Shown: positions 25,235-33,137 of the stretch, one piece after another
Numbering within the stretch: position 1 is the stretch's first letter
How the letters are laid out: each line of letters opens with the position of its first letter
Assembly (NCBI GenBank): GCA_963812255.1
Contig: CAWEUM010000003.1
Span: forward strand, 372,001-436,000
DNA from: DATJGR01 sp963812255
GTDB lineage: Bacteria; Pseudomonadota; Gammaproteobacteria; Pseudomonadales; Azotimanducaceae
Direction of reading: 5' to 3'
DNA: 64,000 nt
The notes under the pieces: model-generated
What the model saw: the letters and a program-made list of their open reading frames with translations, nothing else
Databases searched by the model: none
What the model was told of the DNA's origin: nothing
Position numbers and translations under genes: made by a program

Positions 25235-26479
25235 TCAATGCGCGTGCAACCTGACCGGCAGGTGGGAATAGCCTTTCACGAAGTTCGAACGCACCCGCAC
25301 CGGCTCACCGACCACTTCGACGGTATGGAAGCGTTTCAGGATTTCTTCCCAGACGACCCGTAGTTGCATCTCCGCGAGCCGGTTGCCCATGCAGCGATGG
25401 ATGCCGAAACCGAACGACAGGTGCTGACGCGCCTTCGGCCGATCGATGATGAACGCGTCCGGATCGGAAATGGCATCTTCGTCGCGGTTGCCCGATACGT
25501 ACCACATCACGACTTTGTCGCCCTTCTTGATCTGTTTGCCGCGCAGCTCGGTGTCATGCAACGCGCGGCGGCGCATGTGCGCCAGCGGCGTCTGCCAGCG
25601 GATGATCTCGGACACCATGTTCGGAATCAGTTCGGGGTGTTCGCGCAGCTTCTGGTACTGATCCGGATTCTGGTTCAGTGCGATCACACCGCCGCTGATC
25701 GAATTGCGGGTGGTGTCGTTACCGCCGACGATCAACAGTATGAGGTTGCCCAGATATTCCATCGGCGGCATGTTTTTAGTCGATTCGCCGTGCGCCAGCA
25801 TCGAGATCAGATCGTTGCCACCGGTGGTCTTGACGCGCTCGTTCCACAGCACCGTGAAGTATTCGAGGCACTTCAGCAGTTCGGCCTGACGCTCTTGTTC
25901 GGTTCCAAACAAACCAGATGACTCATCGGCGGTCGCGATGTCCGACCAATAGGTCAACTTGCGGCGATCCTCCCACGGAAAGTCGAATAGCGTCGCGAGC
26001 ATCTGTGTCGTCAGTTCAATCGATACCGTGTCGACCCAATCGAACGTTTTTTCGCGCGGCAGCGAATCGAGAATCTTCCCGGCGCGTTCCCGAATCGTGG
26101 CTTCGAGCTTGACGAGGTTCGGTGGCGCCACGACGCCGCTGACGGTTTTGCGCTGCAGATCGTGCTTTGGCGGATCCATCGCAATGAACATCGGCAATTC
26201 GAAATCGACGTCGTCGTCATCGATTGTGATGCCGCCCTCCGACGAGAACAGCTCGTGGTGCATGTCGACGTACATGATGTCTTCGAACTTCGTGATCGAC
26301 CAGAATGGCCCCATCGGGCTCTCTGCGGTGTAGTGAACCGGATCTTCTTTCCGCAATCGTGCGAAATACGGCCAGATCGTGTTGTCGCGGAAACGGTCCG
26401 GATTCCAGATCTCGATCTGATCGAGCTGGATTGTCGCTGCATCGCTCGCGTGGTTGCGTATATCGATTGCTTCGCTCAT
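25235..26479 (-). CDS. Cytochrome P450, CYP153-type terminal hydroxylase
   Basis: A 414-residue soluble P450. The heme-binding loop FGFGIHRCMGN has the thiolate Cys at 363; the I-helix motif is VGGNDTTRNS and the K-helix region reads SEIIRWQTPLAHMRRRA. These elements, with VVMWYVSGNRDE and SNFVKGYSHLPV near the end, match my memory of CYP153 enzymes, which put oxygen on the terminal carbon of alkanes, fatty acids or terpenes. It is the third gene of a probable operon after an amidohydrolase and a [2Fe-2S] ferredoxin (36 bases upstream). No ferredoxin reductase is adjacent. ATG 26479. Confidence 0.92.
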   Translation of the reverse strand: MSEAIDIRNHASDAATIQLDQIEIWNPDRFRDNTIWPYFARLRKEDPVHYTAESPMGPFWSITKFEDIMYVDMHHELFSSEGGITIDDDDVDFELPMFIAMDPPKHDLQRKTVSGVVAPPNLVKLEATIRERAGKILDSLPREKTFDWVDTVSIELTTQMLATLFDFPWEDRRKLTYWSDIATADESSGLFGTEQERQAELLKCLEYFTVLWNERVKTTGGNDLISMLAHGESTKNMPPMEYLGNLILLIVGGNDTTRNSISGGVIALNQNPDQYQKLREHPELIPNMVSEIIRWQTPLAHMRRRALHDTELRGKQIKKGDKVVMWYVSGNRDEDAISDPDAFIIDRPKARQHLSFGFGIHRCMGNRLAEMQLRVVWEEILKRFHTVEVVGEPVRVRSNFVKGYSHLPVRLHAH

Positions 26480-26515
26480 GGCCGATTCCTCTACTTCAAG
26501 CTGCGCTCTAAAACA

Positions 26516-26836
26516 TCAAATCTGAAACTGCGGCAACCGCACGATCAGACCGTCGAGTTCGTCGCGTACTTCAATCTGACACGACAGACGCGAGTTCACT
26601 TCACGCTCCGGATTCATGTCCAGCATCGACTCTTCCTGATCGCTGGGACGCCCGACGACCCCTATCCATGCCTCATCGACGATCACGTGACACGTGGCAC
26701 AGGAGCATTCACCGCCGCAATCGGCATCGATTCCGGGAACGAGGTTATCGATCGCCGCATTCATCACCGAGATGCCATTGCTGGCATCAATGTCATGTTG
26801 CTTACCGTCGTGTTCGATGAATTTGATAATGGGCAC
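26516..26836 (-). CDS. [2Fe-2S] ferredoxin, adrenodoxin/putidaredoxin type
   Basis: A 106-residue electron carrier. Cluster ligands are C40, C46, C49 and C86 (CX5CX2C plus a distal Cys), with one extra Cys at 44. The DADCGGECSCATCHV loop and MLDMNPEREVNSRLSCQI stretch are typical of P450-reducing ferredoxins. GTG start at 26836 after a GAGGAA stretch. It is encoded directly upstream of the CYP153 gene and presumably delivers electrons to it from an NAD(P)H reductase encoded elsewhere. Confidence 0.93.
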   Translation of the reverse strand: MPIIKFIEHDGKQHDIDASNGISVMNAAIDNLVPGIDADCGGECSCATCHVIVDEAWIGVVGRPSDQEESMLDMNPEREVNSRLSCQIEVRDELDGLIVRLPQFQI

Positions 26837-26897
26837 CGAGGGTTCCTCGTTGGTCGGGTTTTGAAGCTGCGGGGTCGAAACGCGGATGATACCGCGA

Positions 26898-28016
26898 TCA
26901 GACCAGGCCCATGAATCTACGTGGATTCCCGTATACGACCTGCCGGGCCACCTCTGCCCCAGCCGCCTCGAATGTTTCCTGCGCGGCCGTGTACGCGCCA
27001 GGATAGGTCGAGTCGAAGTGCGGATAATCGGATCCCCAGAGGATGCACCGCAGCAGATCTTTTTCGATGATCCATTTCAGGCCGGTGGATTCATCGGCCT
27101 CCATCGATACGAAGCATTGCGCGCGAAAGATCTCGCTGGGCGGCCGCTTCAGCCACGGCGTGTGGTGCCCCATCACCTCGAAGTGTTCATCGAGCCGATC
27201 CAGCCAGTACGGAATCCAACCGAGTCCGCTTTCGAAGAATCCGACCCTCAGCGCAGGATACCGGTCGAGCACGCCGCCTGCGATCAGGTCCATCACCACC
27301 GCCATCTGGCCAAACGGGTGCGCGATCATATGGTCGTAGAAGACGTTGCCGTGATAACGCCCGGTTGCAAAGCTCTTCATGCGGGAACCGAAGCTGCCGT
27401 GGATGCCAACAGCGAGACCATCCGCCACCGCGACATCCCACAACGCGTCGCACGCAGGATCGAACAGCGCCAGATCGTTGAAACGTTCTGGCCGGATGAT
27501 CAAGCCGCGCAGACCGAGTTTCGCCAGCCTTTTGGCTTCGCGCACCGCGAGATCGACGTCCTGCAGCGGCACGATGCCCATACCGAACAAACGCTGCGAA
27601 TCGACCTTGCAGAAGTCGCTCATCCAGTCGTTGTAGGCGCGGCACGTCTCGGCGGCGACGAGCGGGTCTTTGACGTCACCCCACAGCAGATGGATCGACG
27701 GAAAAAACAGCGCCTGGTCGATGCCCTCCTCATCGAGTACATCGAGACGGGCTTTCGGGTCGTAACTGCCCGGCAGGATGTCCCCCCACGTCAGCGTGTT
27801 GCCCGGTTCCATGCCGCCGGGGATGCAGGCCTGCGCGGGTCCGGCGCCGCTGCCGATTCCGCGTGACGAACCTTCGATCGAGACGAAACTGTGTCCGTTC
27901 TCTGTCTTGATCTGCAACACGCGGTCCCGATACTCGGCGCGGGTGTAGTCGCGCCACACGCACTCCGGTTCGCAGATGTGTCCGTCACCGTCGATTACGA
28001 CATCGGGTCGGCTCAT
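26898..28016 (-). CDS. Amidohydrolase-family protein (PF04909 type)
   Basis: A 372-residue TIM-barrel metal-dependent hydrolase or decarboxylase. It begins DVVIDGDGHICEPE, where family members usually have DxHxxEP, and has the later landmarks GIHGSFGS, HPFGQMAVVMDLI, FFESGLGWIPYW and LWGSDYPHFDSTYPG with the terminal metal-binding Asp. Relatives act as decarboxylases in aromatic degradation or as hydrolases; activity here is unknown. ATG 28016 with GGAG six bases upstream is preferred over a start at 28094. It is the first gene of the amidohydrolase-ferredoxin-CYP153 operon. Confidence 0.88.
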   Translation of the reverse strand: MSRPDVVIDGDGHICEPECVWRDYTRAEYRDRVLQIKTENGHSFVSIEGSSRGIGSGAGPAQACIPGGMEPGNTLTWGDILPGSYDPKARLDVLDEEGIDQALFFPSIHLLWGDVKDPLVAAETCRAYNDWMSDFCKVDSQRLFGMGIVPLQDVDLAVREAKRLAKLGLRGLIIRPERFNDLALFDPACDALWDVAVADGLAVGIHGSFGSRMKSFATGRYHGNVFYDHMIAHPFGQMAVVMDLIAGGVLDRYPALRVGFFESGLGWIPYWLDRLDEHFEVMGHHTPWLKRPPSEIFRAQCFVSMEADESTGLKWIIEKDLLRCILWGSDYPHFDSTYPGAYTAAQETFEAAGAEVARQVVYGNPRRFMGLV

Positions 28017-28136
28017 GGTGTCTCCGAGCGTAGGCTGCTTCGCACTAGTGTAGTGCGCCGCCCATTCCGATGCATTCAGGTCAGGTTCATCCAACGGCCT
28101 CGATACTGCACGTCCGTGCTACTCGGATTGCTGGCG

Positions 28137-30125
28137 ATGCGCAGCGTGCGATGTGACCAATTCAAGCGCTGGGCGCTGCTCAGCGCCATTCTCGCAAGCG
28201 GCGGCGCCACCGCCGACAACGTGAACGAGCACGCCGCAATCATCGACCCGCCGGGGCGCGTCGCACGGCTCAGTTTCGTGCAGGGCACCGTGTCGCTTTC
28301 CCCTGCCGATGCCGAGGGCTGGATCGATGCTCCGATCAACCGGCCTTTGACCAGCGGCGATCGTATCTGGGTCGATGCCGGCGCGCGAGCCGAGGTGCAG
28401 GTCGATACGGCCACCATCCAACTCGATCAGAGCACCGACTTTTCATTCACCACACTCGGCGACGCGACGATGGAGATAAGCCTGAGCGACGGTGCGATCG
28501 TCGTCCACGCGCATGCGCTCGAAGCAAACGAACGCATCGAAGTCGATACACCGAACGCGACCGTGATGATCCGGCAACCGGGACACTACGTCGTGGAGGC
28601 AACGGCGGACGGCGAACGCACCTCACTGAACACGTTGGTGACGGTGCGCAGCGGAACGGCCGATGTCACAGGCGCGGACCAGCGGGGCTACCTTCTCAAC
28701 AACGGTGAGCAGGGCGACTTCGGCGGTCAGTATCAGCTCAGTTCGATCGTGACGCAGGCCGAGCGGCCGAGCGCGTTCGAGACCTGGGCGAACGAACGCG
28801 ATGCTTTGGCTACGCAGTCGGTCGCGGCGCGTTACGTTGCGCCCGGCGTCGTCGGCTATGAGGATCTCGATCGCAACGGTACCTGGGCGTACGAACCCGA
28901 CTATGGCAACGTCTGGCAGCCGACGACGCTGGCAGTCGACTGGGCGCCCTATCGGTATGGTCGGTGGGTATGGATCTCGCCGTGGGGCTGGACGTGGATC
29001 GATGATGCACCGTGGGGCTACGCGCCGTTCCACTACGGCCGTTGGGCTTACCTTCGCCAGCGCTGGTGCTGGGTGCCGGGGACAATTCATGCTCGACCCC
29101 TCTACGCACCGGCGCTGGTCGCGTGGGTAGGATCGCCGAGCTTCGGTGTGAATTTCAGACCGGTGGGTTGGCTGCCGCTGGGGCCCAACGAGATCTACAT
29201 ACCGGGCCGGCGTACTTCGTGGCACTACTTCAGCCGGGTCAATGCCGCGCATGCGGCGCGCGATCGCCGTGAGCTCGAGAACGCCTACCACGGTCGTCGC
29301 CCTCATCACCGCTATCGGAATCGCACCGCGCCGCACGCGGTGACGACGCTCGAACACGACGCATTGGTCGCAGGGCACGGCACGCGATCGAGCCCGCATG
29401 CTGCGCCACCGCGCGCCCCTCAACAAAACCGTCGTACGACTCGACCCAGTCCCACGCAGATCTCGTTTGCCGATTCGACATCGCGCCGCAGCGACATAGG
29501 CGCCGCAGCACGTGCGGCTGCGCAGCAGGGGCGTCCCAATGTCTCCAGGCGATGGAGCGGCAGCTCAGTCGCCGACCGGACGCATCCCACCGCGCCGCGA
29601 TCATCCACCGCGTCCGGTCCCCGGGTCTCTGAACCGCAAACACCGAATGAGTCCCGACGTCCCGAAGCGACGCCGCGCGCAGACGTTGCTCCCCGTGCCC
29701 AGACACGCATCAGCCGGGTGCCCATCACGGCACCCGCCCGGATACGCGACATCCGAACGCGCCAAACATCGGCGCCATCCAGTCGCACAACGGTGTTGGG
29801 GCCGGCACTGGTGCCACGCGTCGCGTTTCAGCAACCTCGCATGCGGCGCGATCAGCCGCAGCAGCCATCGCGGCCGACCACAGCACCTGCGCGAGTCGAA
29901 CCTGTCGCTCGGCCAGCGCAGCAGCGGCCAGTGGCAGTCGCTGCCCTGCGTCCCAACAATCGATCTATGGCGCCCGCGGCATCCACGGTGCCCAGGGCCC
30001 GCGGACCCGCCACCCAACGCATCGCAACACCGAGAGAGGCTGCAGCGAGCGTTGCGCGAGGTGCTCGCAGCCTCAACCGGTTGCCAGCTGCCCGATTGCC
30101 GAATGTCCACGACAACCGGCGCTGA
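28137..30125 (+). CDS. FecR-domain / DUF6600 exported protein with long Pro/Arg-rich tail
   Basis: A 662-residue protein. After a signal-like N-terminus (ending GGATA) comes a FecR-type beta domain (about residues 40-200; RLSFVQGTVSLSP, GDRIWVDAGARAEVQ), then a tryptophan-rich DUF6600 block (about 235-350; RYGRWVWISPWGWTW, HYGRWAYLRQRWCWVPG). The last 270 residues are low complexity, rich in Pro, Arg, Thr and Gln, and probably disordered. Exported DUF6600 proteins have no assigned function. ATG 28137 or GTG 28116 are possible starts; the longer open frame overlaps the divergent amidohydrolase gene. Nothing like a sigma/anti-sigma partner is adjacent. Confidence 0.82.
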   Translation: MRSVRCDQFKRWALLSAILASGGATADNVNEHAAIIDPPGRVARLSFVQGTVSLSPADAEGWIDAPINRPLTSGDRIWVDAGARAEVQVDTATIQLDQSTDFSFTTLGDATMEISLSDGAIVVHAHALEANERIEVDTPNATVMIRQPGHYVVEATADGERTSLNTLVTVRSGTADVTGADQRGYLLNNGEQGDFGGQYQLSSIVTQAERPSAFETWANERDALATQSVAARYVAPGVVGYEDLDRNGTWAYEPDYGNVWQPTTLAVDWAPYRYGRWVWISPWGWTWIDDAPWGYAPFHYGRWAYLRQRWCWVPGTIHARPLYAPALVAWVGSPSFGVNFRPVGWLPLGPNEIYIPGRRTSWHYFSRVNAAHAARDRRELENAYHGRRPHHRYRNRTAPHAVTTLEHDALVAGHGTRSSPHAAPPRAPQQNRRTTRPSPTQISFADSTSRRSDIGAAARAAAQQGRPNVSRRWSGSSVADRTHPTAPRSSTASGPRVSEPQTPNESRRPEATPRADVAPRAQTRISRVPITAPARIRDIRTRQTSAPSSRTTVLGPALVPRVAFQQPRMRRDQPQQPSRPTTAPARVEPVARPAQQRPVAVAALRPNNRSMAPAASTVPRARGPATQRIATPREAAASVARGARSLNRLPAARLPNVHDNRR

Positions 30126-30297
30126 AGTTGAAAGCGCTGCATGTGACGATTTCCCGAATCGAATCAGCGTAGTTGCACACTTGTCCACAGCAATGCCAAC
30201 GGCGCTCCACAGCCAACGCGCGCTGTTATGCCCAGGTTATCCACCGCGATCCTTCGGTTATTTCACTTCCCATCGGAACACCGCGTGATAATGTCTG
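30126..30297. other. Gene-free stretch with two DnaA-box-like motifs and a possible promoter
   Basis: No convincing ORF. TTGTCCACA (30181-30189) and TTATCCACC (30237-30245) each differ by one base from the DnaA-box consensus TTATCCACA. A GATAAT hexamer at 30287-30292 preceded by TG could be an extended -10 for the candidate RNA downstream; no good -35 is seen. Confidence 0.35.
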
Positions 30298-30590
30298 CTT
30301 CACGGATGCGCGGCACGAGCCACCCGGCAACGGGTCTCAAACGACCAAGCAATCCGCCAAGGCCCTGCCAGGCCAGGGTCGCCTAAGGCTGAGGCGGCTC
30401 AAGGGCAACGATCCCCGGGCACGGGGAGCACGCGCCCAATCTTGCGACGGAGTCGATCACTCCGACGCAGGCGACGCAGCAAAGCGTCGTTAAAGAAACG
30501 ACTCGATGAGTCACGGCTGGACACCGTCCGAAGACGTTCGGGCAAGGCTGCCAACCAATATGAAACCCCGCTTCAGCGGGGTTTCTTTTT
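30298..30590 (+). ncRNA. Candidate structured RNA: row of hairpins ending in intrinsic terminator
   Basis: Consecutive stem-loops are visible: CCCTG/CAGGG (30363-30378), GCCT/AGGC (30381-30395), TCCCCG/CGGGGA (30412-30427), CGGAGT/ACTCCG (30448-30464), CGACGC/GCGTCG (30472-30489), GACTC/GAGTC (30500-30512), then the terminator at 30562-30590. A possible -10 (GATAAT) ends at 30292, giving a transcript near 290 nt. I could not match it to 6S, tmRNA, RNase P, SRP or CsrB-type RNA. It could instead be the long 3' untranslated region of the DUF6600 mRNA. The RNA status is inference from structure and position. Confidence 0.45.
30562..30590 (+). terminator. Strong rho-independent terminator
   Basis: Perfect 10-bp stem GAAACCCCGC / GCGGGGTTTC with loop TTCA (30562-30585), followed by TTTTT (30586-30590). 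It ends the candidate RNA or the DUF6600 transcript before the hydrolase gene at 30721. Confidence 0.88.
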
Positions 30591-30720
30591 GGTTCATTTT
30601 GCAACTCCGGTAGCGGCTCCCTCCTAGTGCTACAGACCTGGCCGTTCGTCACTTCGCGCGGCAGATGATCCGCCAGCCTATGCATATACTTACTCGAGCA
30701 ACACCGGACGGAGCGACCTC

Positions 30721-31458
30721 GTGCCGACGATCCAACACCAAGGCGCCCACCTCTACTACGAAGAATACGGCCACGGATACCCGGTGCTGTTGTTCGCACC
30801 CGGCGGCATGCGATCCGCAATTCGCTTTTGGGCGAACTCGCCGTGGAACCCGATCGACACACTCTGTGACGCGTTCCGCGTGATCGCGATGGATCAGCGC
30901 AACGCCGGACTCTCCACCGCGCCGATCCATTCAGGCAATGGCTGGCACAGCTATACCACCGATCACATCGCGCTGATGGATCAACTCGGCATCGAGCGCG
31001 CGCACGTGCTCGGCGGCTGTATCGGTGGACCCTACTGCCTGGGTCTGATGCAAGCGGCGCCGACGCGGGTGACCGCAGCGGTGCTGCAGCAACCGATCGG
31101 CTACGACGGTGCCAACCGCCAAGCGTTCTACGACATGTTCGACAGTTGGGCCGACGAACTGCGATCGCAGCGACCGGATGTCGAAGCCGCGGCGTGGGAG
31201 GCGTTTCGCGAGCGTATGTACGGCGGCGATTTCGTCTTCAACGTCAGCCGGGATTTTGTACGTCACTGTTCGACACCCATGCTGGTGCTATTGGGCAATG
31301 ACCGCTATCACCCGTCGGTGACGTCCCGTGAGGTCGCCGATCTTGCACCGAATGCGGAACTCGTCGAACGCTGGAAAGAACCGGAAGTGATCGATGCGAC
31401 CGTCGCGCGTGTGCGAGCGTTCCTTGCCCTACACACGCCGCCGGACCAACTCGATTGA
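30721..31458 (+). CDS. Alpha/beta hydrolase-fold protein with cysteine at the nucleophile position
   Basis: A 245-residue cytoplasmic alpha/beta-fold protein. The N-terminus (IQHQGAHLYYEEYGHGYPVLLFAPGG, in short YYEEYG...LLFAPGG), MDQRNAG and the elbow HVLGGCIGG mark the fold. The nucleophile elbow carries Cys100 instead of Ser. The usual acid is plausible in LGNDRYH, but the C-terminal catalytic His position reads RWKEPE, with no His. It may have another chemistry or be non-catalytic. GTG start at 30721 has GGAG eight bases upstream. Convergent with the regulator-hydrolase fusion gene that ends at 31462. Confidence 0.85.
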   Translation: MPTIQHQGAHLYYEEYGHGYPVLLFAPGGMRSAIRFWANSPWNPIDTLCDAFRVIAMDQRNAGLSTAPIHSGNGWHSYTTDHIALMDQLGIERAHVLGGCIGGPYCLGLMQAAPTRVTAAVLQQPIGYDGANRQAFYDMFDSWADELRSQRPDVEAAAWEAFRERMYGGDFVFNVSRDFVRHCSTPMLVLLGNDRYHPSVTSREVADLAPNAELVERWKEPEVIDATVARVRAFLALHTPPDQLD

Positions 31459-31461
31459 GCG

Positions 31462-32961
31462 CTACTGTCCATCCTCGGCGAGAAACGCCGAGACCATCTG
31501 CATGGCGCGAGGGTCGGTACCGATCGTCTCGAAATGGTCCGCGCCCTCGAGTAGTTCGAAGCGGGCACCTGGTATTGCCGCGGCAACTTCTTCGCTTGCT
31601 GTGAGCGGCAGTTCGGTGTCTTCACTGCCAGCGACAACCAGGGTGGGTATGCGGATCCGCCGCGCCGCCTCGGAGGCGTCGACCTCAACCGATTTAAAGT
31701 TGGCGACCGACGAGCCGTCCGCAGCGGTTAACAAAAGCGCCATCAACAAGCGCCGTTCGACCTCGCTGGCCTTCGGATGCATCCACTCGACGACTGCAGC
31801 CCGCGCAGCCGGCGTTTGCCAGTCAGTGCGGGCGAAATCCCACATCCTGTCAATTGCCGCGTAGCGTTCCTTCCACTTCGCATCGACGAAAAACTTGCCA
31901 TTCATCAAGCTCGCAAGCAGCACTAGACGCGAGACCCGCTCCGGGTGTCGGTCGGTGTAGGTCAACACCGTCGGACCACCCGCCGACATGCCGCACAGCG
32001 CGAAACGCTCGAGACCGAGCGCGTCGACCACAGCCTCGAGATCTCGCACGCGGGCGTCCAGCGAGAAATCGCTTACGTTGCGCTCCGACAGCCCGAAGCC
32101 GCGGCCGTCATAGCGCACGACCAGGTGATCGCGCGAGTACCGCCGGATATAGCCGCCGCTGTCATAGCTCGGGCTGGACAGTCCATCTTTCAAATGCGTC
32201 AACCAGCCAACCACCAACACCAGCGGCGGGCCGGAGCCGGATGTCGCATATGCAACCCGAACGCCGTCCGAGGTGGTTGCAAAGCCGATGTGCTGGTCGA
32301 TCGGTCGCGACGTGATTGGCACAACATGGAGCGCCCACCACACTCCGATGTCCGTTCGGTTCGCAAACCCGAGACCGGTAAGAACAAGCACGACGGCTGC
32401 ACCAGCCGCGATACCGGCTCCGCGCGTTTCTCCGGTTTTCCGCGGCTCGGCCTTCGCCACTGATGACGCACCCATCGACGAGGGTCCGCTTGGATTGGCG
32501 GTCACGCGTTCGCCCACTACGGTGACCGATTCAACGGCGTGTTCGTCCAGACCGTAATCACCGCTCCCTTCGAGGGCCGCATCGGCTCGTGAGGGCGCAG
32601 ATGCCCCCACGTTGTCGGGTTCCGCGGTACCTGGCACTCCGCGTTCGATCTCGGCAATCAACCGATAGCCACGCCGCGGAATGGTCTCTATGTAGCGCGG
32701 CACATGCGAATCATCACCCAATGCCTTGCGCAACTGGGCGACCGCCTGATAGACGACGTTGTCTACCACCACGACATCCGGCCAAACCCGTTCCAACAGC
32801 GCGGAGCCCGACATCACCGACGGTGATGCCTCCACGAGCGCAACCAACACGTCCATCGACTTGGCTTCGACCCGCGTGCCATCGATGTCGTTGGCGTCAG
32901 GGGTGATCCACCGGTCGCCCAGGCGAAATCGCCCCCCCGCTACCTGTCTCGCACCACCCAT
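31462..32961 (-). CDS. Winged-helix regulator fused through a TM helix to an alpha/beta hydrolase
   Basis: A 499-residue three-part protein. Residues about 10-105 form an OmpR/CadC-type winged helix (KSMDVLVALVEAS, LLERVWPDVVV, YIETIPRRGYRLIAEI). A linker leads to a single hydrophobic helix at about 181-200. Residues 223-499 are an alpha/beta hydrolase with VRYDGRGFGLSE, nucleophile S326 in CGMSAGG, Asp in VAGSEDTELP and His in GADHFETIG, so the triad looks intact. Like CadC/ToxR it should bind DNA in the cytoplasm while the hydrolase lies in the periplasm, perhaps as a sensor. ATG 32961 is preferred to TTG 33021. Target unknown; an 11-base-period repeat lies in the upstream gap. Confidence 0.88.
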   Translation of the reverse strand: MGGARQVAGGRFRLGDRWITPDANDIDGTRVEAKSMDVLVALVEASPSVMSGSALLERVWPDVVVVDNVVYQAVAQLRKALGDDSHVPRYIETIPRRGYRLIAEIERGVPGTAEPDNVGASAPSRADAALEGSGDYGLDEHAVESVTVVGERVTANPSGPSSMGASSVAKAEPRKTGETRGAGIAAGAAVVLVLTGLGFANRTDIGVWWALHVVPITSRPIDQHIGFATTSDGVRVAYATSGSGPPLVLVVGWLTHLKDGLSSPSYDSGGYIRRYSRDHLVVRYDGRGFGLSERNVSDFSLDARVRDLEAVVDALGLERFALCGMSAGGPTVLTYTDRHPERVSRLVLLASLMNGKFFVDAKWKERYAAIDRMWDFARTDWQTPAARAAVVEWMHPKASEVERRLLMALLLTAADGSSVANFKSVEVDASEAARRIRIPTLVVAGSEDTELPLTASEEVAAAIPGARFELLEGADHFETIGTDPRAMQMVSAFLAEDGQ

Positions 32962-33059
32962 CGCTGCGGATCCCCATCGCGCGGCACGTTCACACTGAGC
33001 TTCCGCACCATACCCAGTCAAGCGACCCGGCTGCCGATCGGTCAGAGATTCCTCACAGA

Positions 33060-33079
33060 CACCTCAGGCACACCTTAGG
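33060..33079. promoter_or_regulatory. Direct repeat in divergent promoter region, possible operator
   Basis: CACCTCAGG (33060-33068) and CACCTTAGG (33071-33079) repeat with an 11-base period, one helical turn, and each holds the palindromic core CCTNAGG. They lie between the divergent starts at 32961 (winged-helix fusion) and 33138 (ScyD-like). Binding by the regulator is inference. Confidence 0.3.
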
Positions 33080-33137
33080 ACGCGCACAGCGTGAAGGCGG
33101 AGAGTTCTCCAGGCATCAATCGTCATCCGGAATCAAC

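Noticed and set aside
30298..30590. Assignment of the hairpin array to 6S RNA, tmRNA, RNase P RNA, 4.5S RNA or a CsrB/RsmZ RNA
   Set aside because: None of the conserved sequence cores is visible and GGA loop motifs are too few; left as an unassigned candidate.
30173..30862. Small ORFs in the gap between the DUF6600 gene and the hydrolase gene
   Set aside because: Arg/Ser/Cys-rich translations without family patterns, crossing the hairpins and terminator; typical shadows in GC-rich DNA.
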